A DNA stretch of 21,747 nucleotides from a virus. The stretch lies in IMG/VR virus record IMGVR_UViG_3300021375_000189, positions 1-21,747 of that record, one strand, 5' to 3'. Below, in pieces: positions 1 through 7,879 of the stretch. The notes under the pieces were generated by a model that worked only from the letters and a program-made list of their open reading frames with translations, did no database searches and was not told where the DNA came from. The translations under genes and the position numbers were made by a program. Positions within the stretch are counted from its first letter, which is position 1. Every line of letters begins with the position of its first letter.

Positions 1-1
1 T

Positions 2-844
2 GACAAGGGCCGCCCGGCAGGAGACTGGAGCCGGGAGAGCGTAGTGGTTCCGCGTGGCGCGGGCGGGGCTCCGTTGCGCGAAATCCCCTTCGTCTGCTTC
101 AACTCATCCCACCTAGGTATGAAGGTGGGGGAGGTCCCGATGGACGACCTCGCTACCATCAACCTTAGCCACTACCTGAACTCCGCGGACCTTGAGCACG
201 GGAGGCACTTCACTGCGCTGCCCACCGCATGGCTGGCGGGCTTCGAGTTCGAAGGTGACGTACACATCGGATCCACTAAGGCGTGGGTCACCGACAACGA
301 CTCCGCCAAGGCGGGCTACCTTGAGTTCACAGGTGCCGGGCTGAACCACCTTCAGCAGGGCATGGAGCAGAAAGAGCGCCTCATGGCCGTAGTCGGCGTC
401 CGGTTCCTAGAGACGGGCTATGGCGGTCCCGAGAAGCCCGAGACCCTCCGCCTCCGGCAGCAGGGAGACCGCGCCAACCTTGTCTCCATGATGGATGTCG
501 TGGAGGACGGCGTCAACACGCTCCTGGGATACTGCCTGTTCTTTATGTCGCCGGTCACCGGGGACCAGAGCATTAAGTTCTCCATGGCTCGCGACTTCAC
601 GGAGACGCGGCTCGACCCGAACTTGCTGGCTCAGTACATCAACGCGGTGCAAGGCGGGCTGCTTTCTTGGGAGTCTTTCGTTCACGTTCTGAGCACCACG
701 GGCACACTTCCCGATGGCGTTGACGCTGACGAGGAGGCACGCCGACTCTTGGTGGGTATCCCCGGATCGCCTACGGTTGCGGTTGGCGGCGATCCTGCCC
801 CAGAGGAACCCGAACAGGTCGAAGAGGAGCCGGAGGATGAGTGA
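2..844 (+). CDS. Portal protein (DUF4055 type), 5' end outside the window
   Basis: This frame is open from the first bases of the window, so the gene begins upstream; about 280 C-terminal residues are present. Portal proteins form the dodecameric ring at one capsid vertex through which DNA is packaged and ejected. The visible part has features I associate with DUF4055 phage portal-like proteins: a segment around IPFVCFNSSHLG, then DLATINLSHYLNSADLEHG, then HFTALPTAWLAGF, and a KAGYLEFTGAGL stretch followed by a helical region with QQGMEQKERLMAVVG. The C-terminus is acidic and low in complexity (EEPEQVEEEPEDE), which is usual for portal tails. The stop codon overlaps the start of the next gene, and a head morphogenesis and a scaffold gene follow, which is classic head-module order. 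The family call rests on remembered motifs and context; function as a portal is the best reading, not proven here. Confidence 0.8.
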   Translation, partial: DKGRPAGDWSRESVVVPRGAGGAPLREIPFVCFNSSHLGMKVGEVPMDDLATINLSHYLNSADLEHGRHFTALPTAWLAGFEFEGDVHIGSTKAWVTDNDSAKAGYLEFTGAGLNHLQQGMEQKERLMAVVGVRFLETGYGGPEKPETLRLRQQGDRANLVSMMDVVEDGVNTLLGYCLFFMSPVTGDQSIKFSMARDFTETRLDPNLLAQYINAVQGGLLSWESFVHVLSTTGTLPDGVDADEEARRLLVGIPGSPTVAVGGDPAPEEPEQVEEEPEDE

Positions 845-1866
845 TGCCGAGCCCTACCGACATTCGAGCCGCGTTCACCCTGCGGGGGGTAAACGTGGCG
901 CGACATTCCGAAGACGTCCGCCGAAGAGCGACGGGACTTCTTGAGTCATTAGCAGCCCGAATAAACAGGCTACTGCTGTTGTCCGATCTAGGAACGCGCC
1001 CCCAGAAGGAGCGCGTTATCCGACAGATCACTAAGCTTTCCGTGCAGCATTACGATGCCATCGAGGAGGTTCTTGTGGCATCAATGGTGGACCTAGCTAG
1101 GGACGAGTCATCCCACTTCCGAAAGGTATTCGGTAGGGGTTCTGGTAAGGCCATGCTAAAGCGAGAGGCCCAGGCATTGATCTCCTCTATGCTTATTGAC
1201 GGGGTGCCTCTCAGGGACTGGTTGGTCGGCCAGTCAATGGAGATTCCTCAGAGAGTTGGGCGTTTGGTGAGGCTTTCGGGGGCCAATCCCGATGCGAAGG
1301 AGATCAGCGAGGCCGCCTTTGGCCCCACCACGGGGGGATTTGTGATGACCTTGTCCCCCTCAGGCAAGGTGGTGCGGACTCCTATCTTTCAAGGCGGTGA
1401 GGTTCTGAGGAAGTACCGTAGATACCTCAACACCGTAGCCAAGTCCTCGATCCACGCCGCCTCACAGGCCGCCGCCCTAGAGTCCTTTAGGCGCTCCAGC
1501 ACGGTGACAAAGCTAGAGCTTTCGGTGATTTTGGATAGACGGACAAGCCAGATCTGCAATAGCCGGGCGGGCTCGATCTGGATGGCGGCCAGCGGGGCTC
1601 CGGCGCCCGAGAGCGCCACGAACGAGCCCTTTCCCGGACCTCCGCCCTACCACCTGTCCTGCCGGTCAATGCTAGTGCCCTTTTCAGACGAGGTCGCCCC
1701 AGAAATAGCATTTAAAGAGTGGATTTCTTCACTTAGTAAGGCCGAACAGAGAGATATTTTGGGGACAGTGCGGTACAATAGCTATAAGAAAGGAACCCTA
1801 GATCTCAACCGAGTTGAAGTAGGGGACCGTCCGTTGACAATCGAGCAGCTAAGGGATTCTTATTAG
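844..1866 (+). CDS. Minor head / head morphogenesis protein (SPP1 gp7 / Mu F-like)
   Basis: A protein of about 340 residues directly after the portal. The C-terminal third, roughly residues 221-279, has the family signature of minor capsid proteins related to SPP1 gp7 and Mu gpF: LDRRTSQICNSRAGSIW, then a proline-rich PFPGPPPYH and the ending LSCRSMLVPFSD, equivalent to the common D-R-T-S-x-x-C ... P-x-H-x-x-C-R-S pattern. The N-terminal two thirds are helical and charged, as usual for this family. These proteins act inside the procapsid or at the portal during head assembly. Start choice: GTG at 841 overlaps the portal stop and is followed at once by ATG at 844; the GGAGG at 832-836 is 7 bases before the ATG but only 4 before the GTG, so ATG 844 is preferred. 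The two differ by one residue. Confidence 0.8.
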   Translation: MPSPTDIRAAFTLRGVNVARHSEDVRRRATGLLESLAARINRLLLLSDLGTRPQKERVIRQITKLSVQHYDAIEEVLVASMVDLARDESSHFRKVFGRGSGKAMLKREAQALISSMLIDGVPLRDWLVGQSMEIPQRVGRLVRLSGANPDAKEISEAAFGPTTGGFVMTLSPSGKVVRTPIFQGGEVLRKYRRYLNTVAKSSIHAASQAAALESFRRSSTVTKLELSVILDRRTSQICNSRAGSIWMAASGAPAPESATNEPFPGPPPYHLSCRSMLVPFSDEVAPEIAFKEWISSLSKAEQRDILGTVRYNSYKKGTLDLNRVEVGDRPLTIEQLRDSY

Positions 1867-1901
1867 GGCGACCCCCACCCTCACCCCACCTGCTAAAACC
1901 C

Positions 1902-1938
1902 CGCTTCCCGAGGGAGCGTCGGCCCCGAGGGCCTTTTT
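1902..1938 (+). terminator. Two tandem hairpins ending in a T run, just before the scaffold start
   Basis: Two adjacent stem-loops share the loop CGA: CGCTTCC/GGGAGCG (1902-1918, with one T-G pair) and GGCCC/GGGCC (1921-1933). The second runs straight into TTTTT (1934-1938). This is the form of an intrinsic terminator, yet the scaffold ATG follows three bases later, so it may be partial, an attenuator, or an RNA processing/stability element between the head morphogenesis and scaffold cistrons. Confidence 0.5.
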
Positions 1939-1941
1939 GAG

Positions 1942-2784
1942 ATGCTGAACAAACGAGTAGCCAACCTAGACGCCATTGACGAGAAGTACCAGGACCTGTA
2001 CGTCAAGGACGAGCAGTCCGGAGACTTCGTCTTGGACTTTGTGGACCAAGAATCCAAGGCCCAAGTAGACGAGTTCCGGAACAACAACCGGGCACTGAAC
2101 CGCCAGCTTGAGGACATGAAGACGCAGATCGACAAGTACTCTGCGCTGGGAGACGTCACCCCCGATGACATCACGGGGCTTTTGGAGGCCCGCAAGATGG
2201 CCGAGCGGGCATCCCAAGACGAGCTTCTCAAGGAGATCATGCTGCCCGACGGCACCGTGGATCGAGAGCGCATCCGAAGCTACGCCGACAAGCAGTTCGA
2301 CGGCGAGCGCAAGGAGATGTCGCGTAAATTTGATGCGCTAGGACAGGAGAAGGCCGAGCTTGAGTCGGCCCTCTTCGAGGCAAAGGACCAGTACCAGACT
2401 CAGGTTCGCAACTCCGGCATCCGGGACGCAATCGACGGCGTGGCCCGCGTCCGCGAGGGCGCCATGGACGACATCCTCTCTAGAGCAGAGCGCCAAGTCG
2501 GGTTCACCGATAAAGGAGACATGGTCGTCTGGGACGGCAACGGGGAGCCCCGCTACGGCAGTAAGGGCGGCCAGTACATGACCCCGCAGGAGTGGGTTGG
2601 CGAGCTTGTTGAGCAAGCGCCTCACCTGTTCGAGGGCCGCGTCGGAGGCGGTGCTTCCGGCGACGGTGGCCGCCCCAAGGGTCCTGTGGCAGGCCAACCC
2701 CTTATTGACGCCAACGACCCCGAGGATCTTGGCCGAAACTTCAAGGCCCTGCTCGAAGGAAAGGCGGCTATCCGCAACGATTGA
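1942..2784 (+). CDS. Head scaffolding protein
   Basis: A 280-residue, acidic, strongly helical protein with heptad-like stretches (about residues 36-68 and 110-155), typical of phage scaffolds that template the procapsid and are then expelled or digested. Residues 6-45 have the layout I recognise from the N-terminus of such proteins (LDAIDEKYQDLYVKDEQSG, then QVDEFRNNNRALNRQLEDM). The C-terminal part has the companion pattern DMVVWDGNGEPRYG, a TPQEWVGELVEQAPHLFEG helix, and a glycine-rich linker before a short helix that could contact the capsid protein. It lies after portal and head morphogenesis genes as expected. The ATG has only a weak GAG upstream and sits right behind a terminator-like hairpin pair. 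No in-frame upstream start exists after the TAA at 1894. Unusually, no major capsid gene follows. Confidence 0.8.
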   Translation: MLNKRVANLDAIDEKYQDLYVKDEQSGDFVLDFVDQESKAQVDEFRNNNRALNRQLEDMKTQIDKYSALGDVTPDDITGLLEARKMAERASQDELLKEIMLPDGTVDRERIRSYADKQFDGERKEMSRKFDALGQEKAELESALFEAKDQYQTQVRNSGIRDAIDGVARVREGAMDDILSRAERQVGFTDKGDMVVWDGNGEPRYGSKGGQYMTPQEWVGELVEQAPHLFEGRVGGGASGDGGRPKGPVAGQPLIDANDPEDLGRNFKALLEGKAAIRND

Positions 2785-2792
2785 CGTCTAAT

Positions 2793-2819
2793 GGCTAGGG
2801 GGCGACCAACCCCCTAGCC
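2793..2819. other. Perfect 10-bp hairpin after the scaffold gene
   Basis: GGCTAGGGGG (2793-2802) and CCCCCTAGCC (2810-2819) form a perfect 10-base-pair stem with a 7-base loop, eight bases after the scaffold stop. No T run follows on either strand, so it is not a canonical intrinsic terminator; it may slow RNA decay or end transcription weakly. Its TAGGGGG arm could also pair with the CCCCCCTAG at 2894-2902 in the next leader. Confidence 0.6.
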
Positions 2820-2866
2820 CTACAATTTGGAGAGTATTTCTAAGGGCAGGTTCTTCTGCTCTGCTG

Positions 2867-2875
2867 TGCTATACT
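2867..2875 (+). promoter_or_regulatory. Candidate extended -10 promoter for the fibre gene
   Basis: TGC followed by TATACT gives an extended -10 (TGnTATACT) in the intergenic region before the 970-residue fibre gene. No good -35 hexamer is seen 16-18 bases upstream, which extended -10 promoters can do without. Transcription from here would give a leader of about 60 bases. Confidence 0.4.
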
Positions 2876-2896
2876 CTAACGGCACTATCCCTACCC

Positions 2897-2935
2897 CCCT
2901 AGTGCGCCGATAAACAAACAACACCCTCACTAGGG
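2897..2935 (+). promoter_or_regulatory. Leader hairpin that could hide the start region of the fibre gene
   Basis: CCCTAGTG (2897-2904) and CACTAGGG (2928-2935) are an 8-bp perfect inverted repeat with a 23-base A/C-rich loop. The 3' arm contains the only purine-rich stretch before the ATG at 2941 (AGGGA), so pairing would cover the likely ribosome landing site. Regulation is inferred, not shown. Confidence 0.45.
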
Positions 2936-2940
2936 AAATC

Positions 2941-5853
2941 ATGGCTATTGCTCTCGTCGAAAAGGCGCTCTCCGTAAGTAAGTTCTCGCAGCTTGTAGCT
3001 GCTAAGACTGGCGCTATCCCTGTCAGGGCGCTCGACAACTCCGGCCTTAAGTTTGAGGTTTACGAGGACTCTGACGAGTCCGATGGCCCCGGATTCCGGG
3101 TCTGGGTGGTCAGCACCACAGACGCTGAGTCTGACACCCGACTGGCGGAGGAGTGGTTTGTCGGTTCGGCCACCGTCTCCGCTGTAAACTACGATGTTTA
3201 CGCCCAGCCGCTGGCGCCCTCTGAGGCGGAAGCGTTCAAGCCCGGAGCCTTCTTGGGGGCCTGGGTCAGCGGAGCGCAGTACTCCACCGGAGACATGGTC
3301 TCCTACTCCGGCGGCCTGTACACTGCCAAGGACTCGCTCCGTGACAACTCGACGGACCCCTCCACGGACGCGGGCACCAACTGGACCCTGATGCTCGACG
3401 CGACGGGGAAGACCCCGGCAGAGCTTCTCACCGACATCAAGACGGTTGACGGCACCGGGTCTGGTCTCGACGCCGACCTCCTTGACGGCGAGGAGGGCAC
3501 GCACTACCTCGACCGCGCCAACCATACCGGCACGCAGACTCTCGCTACGATCTCGGACTCCGGCGCCCTCGCTGCCCTAGGCACTGTCGGCACCTCCGAG
3601 ATCGACGACGAAGCTGTGACACTCGCCAAGATGGCGCACATTGTCACCGACTCCATCTTGGGGCGGGTCACGGCTAGTACTGGCGACGTCGAGGTCCTGA
3701 CCGCTGCTCAGGTTCGCACCCTCATCAACGTCGAGGACGGCGCCACCGCCGACCAGACTGCCGCTCAGATTCTGACGGCGCTCCAGACCGTGGACGGCAC
3801 CGGCTCCGGTCTTGACGCGGACCTGCTCGACGGGCAGGAAGGTAGCTACCACCTGGACCGTGCGAACCACACCGGCACGCAGACGCTCTCCACGATCTCG
3901 GACTCTGGAGATCTTGCCGCACTGAACACGGTAGGTACTAGCGAGATCGACGGGCTGGCGGTCACCGACGTAAAGATTGCAAACAACGCGGTCACCAACG
4001 CCAAGCTCTCCGACATTGGTCAGAACTTCATCAAGGGTCGGGTGACTACGGGGATTGGTGACGTTGAAGACCTCACCGCCGCTAACGTCCGCACGATCAT
4101 CAACGTCGAGGACGGCGCCACCGCCGACCAGACCGCGAGCGAGATCCTTACCGCCATCAAGACGGTTGACGGCGCGGCCTCTGGGCTTGACGCTGACCTG
4201 CTCGATGGACAGGAGGGGTCTTATCACCTCGCCCGCGGCAACCATACCGGGACGCAGACGCTCTCCACGATCTCTGATTCCGGTGCCCTTGCGGCGCTCG
4301 ACACAGTAGACACTGCCGAGATCGACGACGAGGCGGTGACGCTCGCCAAGATGGCGCACATCGCCACCGACTCGATCCTCGGTCGGGTTAGCGCGACGAC
4401 GGGCGACGTCGAGGTCCTGACCGCTGCTCAGGTCCGTACCCTGATCAACGTGGAGGACGGCGCTACTGGCGACCAGACCGCCGCTCAGATCCTGACGGCG
4501 CTTCAGACCGTGGACGGCACCGGGTCTGGTCTCGACGCCGACCTTCTTGATGGACAGGAGGGAACGCACTACCTTGACCGTGCGAACCACACCGGGACCC
4601 AGACTCTCTCCACCATCTCGGATTCCGGGGATCTCGCGGCGCTGGACACTGTCAGTGCCTCGGAGATCGACACTGATGCGGTCACCAACCCGAAGATTCA
4701 GAACGGAGCGGTCACCAACGTCAAGCTTGCTGACATTGGTCAGAACTTCATCAAAGGCCGAATCACGGCAGGTATTGGTGATGTCGAGGACCTTAACGCC
4801 GCTAACGTGCGGACGATCATCAACGTCGAGGACGGTGCGACCAACACCGGAGAAGCCCTCGCTGATGCGAACCAGACGCTGACGGGCAACCGGACCATCG
4901 ACGACGGTAACAACGCTTACCAGTTCTTCGTTGACCTTGAGGACACTGGCAAGAAGGCCCAGTTCCTCATGAACCCGGCCAACCCGTCACTCACGATGAC
5001 GATGAACAATGGTGCGGGCCAGATCTGCACCATTGGGCACGGGTCCGACAACATCAACCTCCAGTTCGGCACTGCCGGTGACCTCCAGATCGACTCCGAT
5101 CCGGGCGATGACGGTCAAGTCCTAGTATCCACTGGTGCGGACAGCCCGCCGGTCTGGGAGTACCCCAGCATTGTCCAAGGCATCCCCCGCTGGACGTTCT
5201 CCGACTTCAACAGCTACGACGTCCGGGCTCAGGGAGCCTTCCTCGGAACCTCCATCAGCGCCGGTACGTCGGCAGCCTCACCTGCGGCAGACGGCTTCAA
5301 CACCACGGGATTCGGTTGGGTGATTGCTAGCTCTTCGACGAATGCCAACTCTGGCTACCGCTGGGATACGCTGCACAACTCCACCAACGTCACCGTTGGG
5401 TTGACCTACCGAGCAATCATCCAGCCGATGGGCTCGAAGGCCAACCGGGTTGGACGCCTTGGGGCGACCAACACTCCGATGCAAAACACGCCGGGCCAGG
5501 GCATCTTCTTCGATCTTGCGAACCTCACGCTGACCCCGACGGTCATCCGTAACAGTACCTCCTACACTGGTTCTACCTATGCGATGACGGCGGATACAAC
5601 GTACATCCTGGAGATGTATCAGAACACCATCGACGATACGATCTTCCGAGTCTACGCGGCTCCCTCCGAGTCGGACAAGACGATGCTGCCCACCAGCACG
5701 CTGCACAACGTAACCGTTACCAACGCTGACACCGACTGGAACACGAACACTGCCCTTAGGATGGGGCTCTGGGTCGGTAGCACCGGAACGACCGCCGAGG
5801 AACTCTTGGCTATCGACTACATGGGCATCGGCTTCCAGCGCGGCAACGCCTGA
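2941..5853 (+). CDS. Large repetitive tail fibre / receptor-binding protein
   Basis: A 970-residue protein. Residues 1-90 are a distinct N-terminal part, possibly the virion anchor. Around residues 98-145 is a W-x-x-G-x-x-Y-x-x-G-D-x-V-x-Y-x-G-x-L-Y-x-A pattern ending in NW, like the small carbohydrate-binding modules found in chitinases and fibres. Residues from about 169 to 634 hold an A-B-A-B repeat built on DADLLDG, NHTGTQTL, TISDSG, and LINVEDGAT/IINVEDGAT motifs, common in phage fibre shafts. A linker with GDDGQVLVSTG and PPVWEY leads to a roughly 220-residue C-terminal beta-rich domain (starts near GIPRWTFSDF, ends YMGIGFQRGNA) that may be lectin-like and bind the host. Function as a fibre is well supported by composition; the domain fold of the tip is inference. 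It lies where the capsid gene would be expected. Confidence 0.75.
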   Translation: MAIALVEKALSVSKFSQLVAAKTGAIPVRALDNSGLKFEVYEDSDESDGPGFRVWVVSTTDAESDTRLAEEWFVGSATVSAVNYDVYAQPLAPSEAEAFKPGAFLGAWVSGAQYSTGDMVSYSGGLYTAKDSLRDNSTDPSTDAGTNWTLMLDATGKTPAELLTDIKTVDGTGSGLDADLLDGEEGTHYLDRANHTGTQTLATISDSGALAALGTVGTSEIDDEAVTLAKMAHIVTDSILGRVTASTGDVEVLTAAQVRTLINVEDGATADQTAAQILTALQTVDGTGSGLDADLLDGQEGSYHLDRANHTGTQTLSTISDSGDLAALNTVGTSEIDGLAVTDVKIANNAVTNAKLSDIGQNFIKGRVTTGIGDVEDLTAANVRTIINVEDGATADQTASEILTAIKTVDGAASGLDADLLDGQEGSYHLARGNHTGTQTLSTISDSGALAALDTVDTAEIDDEAVTLAKMAHIATDSILGRVSATTGDVEVLTAAQVRTLINVEDGATGDQTAAQILTALQTVDGTGSGLDADLLDGQEGTHYLDRANHTGTQTLSTISDSGDLAALDTVSASEIDTDAVTNPKIQNGAVTNVKLADIGQNFIKGRITAGIGDVEDLNAANVRTIINVEDGATNTGEALADANQTLTGNRTIDDGNNAYQFFVDLEDTGKKAQFLMNPANPSLTMTMNNGAGQICTIGHGSDNINLQFGTAGDLQIDSDPGDDGQVLVSTGADSPPVWEYPSIVQGIPRWTFSDFNSYDVRAQGAFLGTSISAGTSAASPAADGFNTTGFGWVIASSSTNANSGYRWDTLHNSTNVTVGLTYRAIIQPMGSKANRVGRLGATNTPMQNTPGQGIFFDLANLTLTPTVIRNSTSYTGSTYAMTADTTYILEMYQNTIDDTIFRVYAAPSESDKTMLPTSTLHNVTVTNADTDWNTNTALRMGLWVGSTGTTAEELLAIDYMGIGFQRGNA
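3445..4842 (+). repeat. A-B-A-B in-gene repeat, super-period 720 bases
   Basis: Inside the fibre gene, unit A begins at 3445 and 4165, unit B at 3790 and 4510. Both pairs are exactly 720 bases (240 codons) apart; A is 115 codons and B is 125. A carries a MAHI-TDSILGRV-GDVEVLTAAQVRTLINVEDGA series; B carries AVTNxKLxDIGQNFIKGR and IGDVEDLxAANVRTIINVEDGA. The last B stops about 4842. Copies are very similar at DNA level, so the duplication of the A-B pair is probably recent or kept similar by recombination. Confidence 0.85.
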
Positions 5854-5951
5854 TAAACTTTCACCCCCCTAACCACCAACTGAGTGTCGCGCTGTGCGAG
5901 ACTCGTCTATATACCTAATAGCCGGACGCGGCTTAACAAACGAGTTAACTA
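5854..5951 (+). promoter_or_regulatory. Structured intergenic leader
   Basis: This 98-base gap has three stem candidates in a row: GAGTGTCGC/GCGAGACTC (5882-5904, one mismatch, loop GCTGT), AGCCG/CGGCT (5920-5933, loop GACG) and TTAAC/GTTAA (5934-5949, spaced by six bases), the last ending just before the ATG at 5952. A TATATA at 5909-5914 follows the first hairpin and could be a -10 box. No convincing Shine-Dalgarno is present. I see no gene in it. Confidence 0.4.
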
Positions 5952-7871
5952 ATGGCACTAGACACGACTGACTGGACAGTCTCCATTGGCGGAGACATCC
6001 GTTGGACCGGAGCAGGCACTCAAACGAACGTAACCGTTCTTGAGATGCACAGGTTCCTCCAAGACTTGGCTGACGACGCCGTGGCAACCGCCTCGACCGA
6101 CGACTTCCTCGACATCTCGGACGAAACGCCCTCCGACCGAGCGACCGATAACATTATCACGCTCATCAACGGGTATAACATCGACGATACTGCGGCGCAG
6201 CACATCTTCGACGGCTCGATCACCCAAGACGGCGGGGACACGGTTTATTCCGGTCTGGTCGTCGTGGGCGCGGTCGTCGCGGGAACTGAGCTTCAGATCG
6301 TGCAGGACAACGCGATTCTGACCAGCTACTGGGGCACGGGTCTGAACGAGGATGCCGGGGCAAACATTCTTCTCCGCATCATGGTCAAGACCCGAGCCGA
6401 CGGCGCGGACCTCGACGGTCAGCGCGTGCGGGTGTTCGCCAGAGAGCTTGGCGACACTTACGCGGAGTTCTCCGCAACCCTGGGCGCTGGTAACAGCACG
6501 GCGGCTGTGTTCACGGGGACCGACCTCAACAACGCAACCGCTCAGGGCACCATCGCAACCTACGACCGCTTCTCCAACACCGAGGGCTATCAGCAGATTG
6601 ACGTTGACGCTCTTGGCGGCGCTGAGGATTACTACTCGCAGTGGGACATTGTTGCAGGCACCGCCCCCGTGTCCGCAGGCATCAACGATCTCTACGAGTA
6701 CACCAAGTGGATCCAGCGTCGAGGAACTGCTGAGACCATCCACGGGATGAACGGCGACCTCTTCCGGGGAATCACCGCTCAGTGGGCATACGACGCCGAG
6801 GCCGGAGCGGGTCCCGCCACGAACGACGAGTTCGTTTGGGGCGCATACCTGAGCCACGGCGCAGTCACTGGTGGCCCTTTCGTTGTTGGTGAGAAGGTTA
6901 CGGGCGGCACCTCCGGTGCGGTCGGGCGAGTCCTTTCCGTGGATGGCACTGACCTCAGCCTTGTTGTCAGCACCGAGAGCGGTACTTGGGCCAACGGCGA
7001 AGTCCTCACGGGCTTCGCTTCGTCCGCGACCGCGACCACTGACGCTCTTCAGGTCGGGCAGGCAACCGGCGGTGGTGAGGCCACGCTCCTCGCAGTTGAC
7101 GACGACGGCACGACTGGCACCGTCTGGGTTCAGCTTCTGCGCGGGTCCAACCCCTCCGACGACGCGCGGTGCTACGAGAATGGAGACCACACCTCGTTTT
7201 TGGACGTTCAAGGCTCCGTCTCGGCTCGTACCCTTTCGCCCTCCTTCCTTGGAGCGTCCACGGGTACGTCGGTCATTGGTGCGTTCGGTATCGGTATTGC
7301 GACCAACGACCTCACGGCTTCTGACCAGTTGTTCGACCTTACGAACACCCTGCGTCAGCCGCCCAACAACGTGACGTTCACGGTTTCCGGTCTCGTTTCT
7401 GGCGAGGACCGCGTGCTGGTTGGACCTGAGTCCGGCGGCGCTCTTGAGATCGGCCAGTTCGGTCTCAGCACCGGGCTGACGACTGACGACATCACCTCAG
7501 TGGTGGTCGATGCAGCCATCCCGACCGATACGCCTGCCACGGGGACCATCCGGGTCTTCGATGACCTGGGTGTTGCCCGTCGCCTGGAGTACTCCAGCTA
7601 CACGGGATCGACGTTCACTATTTCCAGCACCGATGGAAACGAGGACTTCGCCACAACCAACGCCACCGCTGCGAACAACGTGTTCATCAGCTACATTGAC
7701 GAGCTTGCCACTGGCACCTCTGCCTCCTTCACGGGCGTTTACCTTGCTGACCGGGCGCTGTTCATCCGCGTTCGCGACGGGGGTGGCTCGCCCATCAAGA
7801 CGTTCGAGACTACTGGTACGCTCGGTAACGCTGGTGGCTCGTCCACGGCTATCCGTACTACTGACGCCTGA
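5952..7871 (+). CDS. Virion structural protein, marine-phage type
   Basis: A 639-residue beta-rich protein. The N-terminal 110 residues (ALDTTDWTVSIGGDIRWTG, VLEMHRFLQDLADDA, ITLINGYNIDDTAAQHIFDG, SITQDGGDTVYSGLVVVG) match, as far as I remember, the start of a virion protein seen often in marine metagenomic phages. The middle (about 300-370) has a GxKVTGGTSGAVGRVLSV stretch followed by GEVLTGFASSATAT, a small repeated beta module also found in phage tail and baseplate proteins. The C-terminal part is threonine- and glycine-rich. No enzyme motif is seen. It follows the fibre gene after a 98-base structured leader and precedes another large beta-rich virion protein with an 8-base gap. Exact location in the virion (neck, tail tip or fibre) is not known to me. 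It does not look like an HK97-fold capsid protein. Confidence 0.65.
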   Translation: MALDTTDWTVSIGGDIRWTGAGTQTNVTVLEMHRFLQDLADDAVATASTDDFLDISDETPSDRATDNIITLINGYNIDDTAAQHIFDGSITQDGGDTVYSGLVVVGAVVAGTELQIVQDNAILTSYWGTGLNEDAGANILLRIMVKTRADGADLDGQRVRVFARELGDTYAEFSATLGAGNSTAAVFTGTDLNNATAQGTIATYDRFSNTEGYQQIDVDALGGAEDYYSQWDIVAGTAPVSAGINDLYEYTKWIQRRGTAETIHGMNGDLFRGITAQWAYDAEAGAGPATNDEFVWGAYLSHGAVTGGPFVVGEKVTGGTSGAVGRVLSVDGTDLSLVVSTESGTWANGEVLTGFASSATATTDALQVGQATGGGEATLLAVDDDGTTGTVWVQLLRGSNPSDDARCYENGDHTSFLDVQGSVSARTLSPSFLGASTGTSVIGAFGIGIATNDLTASDQLFDLTNTLRQPPNNVTFTVSGLVSGEDRVLVGPESGGALEIGQFGLSTGLTTDDITSVVVDAAIPTDTPATGTIRVFDDLGVARRLEYSSYTGSTFTISSTDGNEDFATTNATAANNVFISYIDELATGTSASFTGVYLADRALFIRVRDGGGSPIKTFETTGTLGNAGGSSTAIRTTDA

Positions 7872-7879
7872 TATAATCC

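Noticed and set aside
3577-4590. A long open frame on the reverse strand under the fibre repeats
   Set aside because: It mirrors the A-B-A-B repeat of the forward gene and has a composition typical of the antisense of GC-rich coding DNA; no start signals or known motifs.
5958-7211. A 417-codon reverse-strand open frame
   Set aside because: Lies wholly inside a well-supported forward virion gene, low-complexity Val/Gly/Arg-rich product, no ribosome site or family resemblance.
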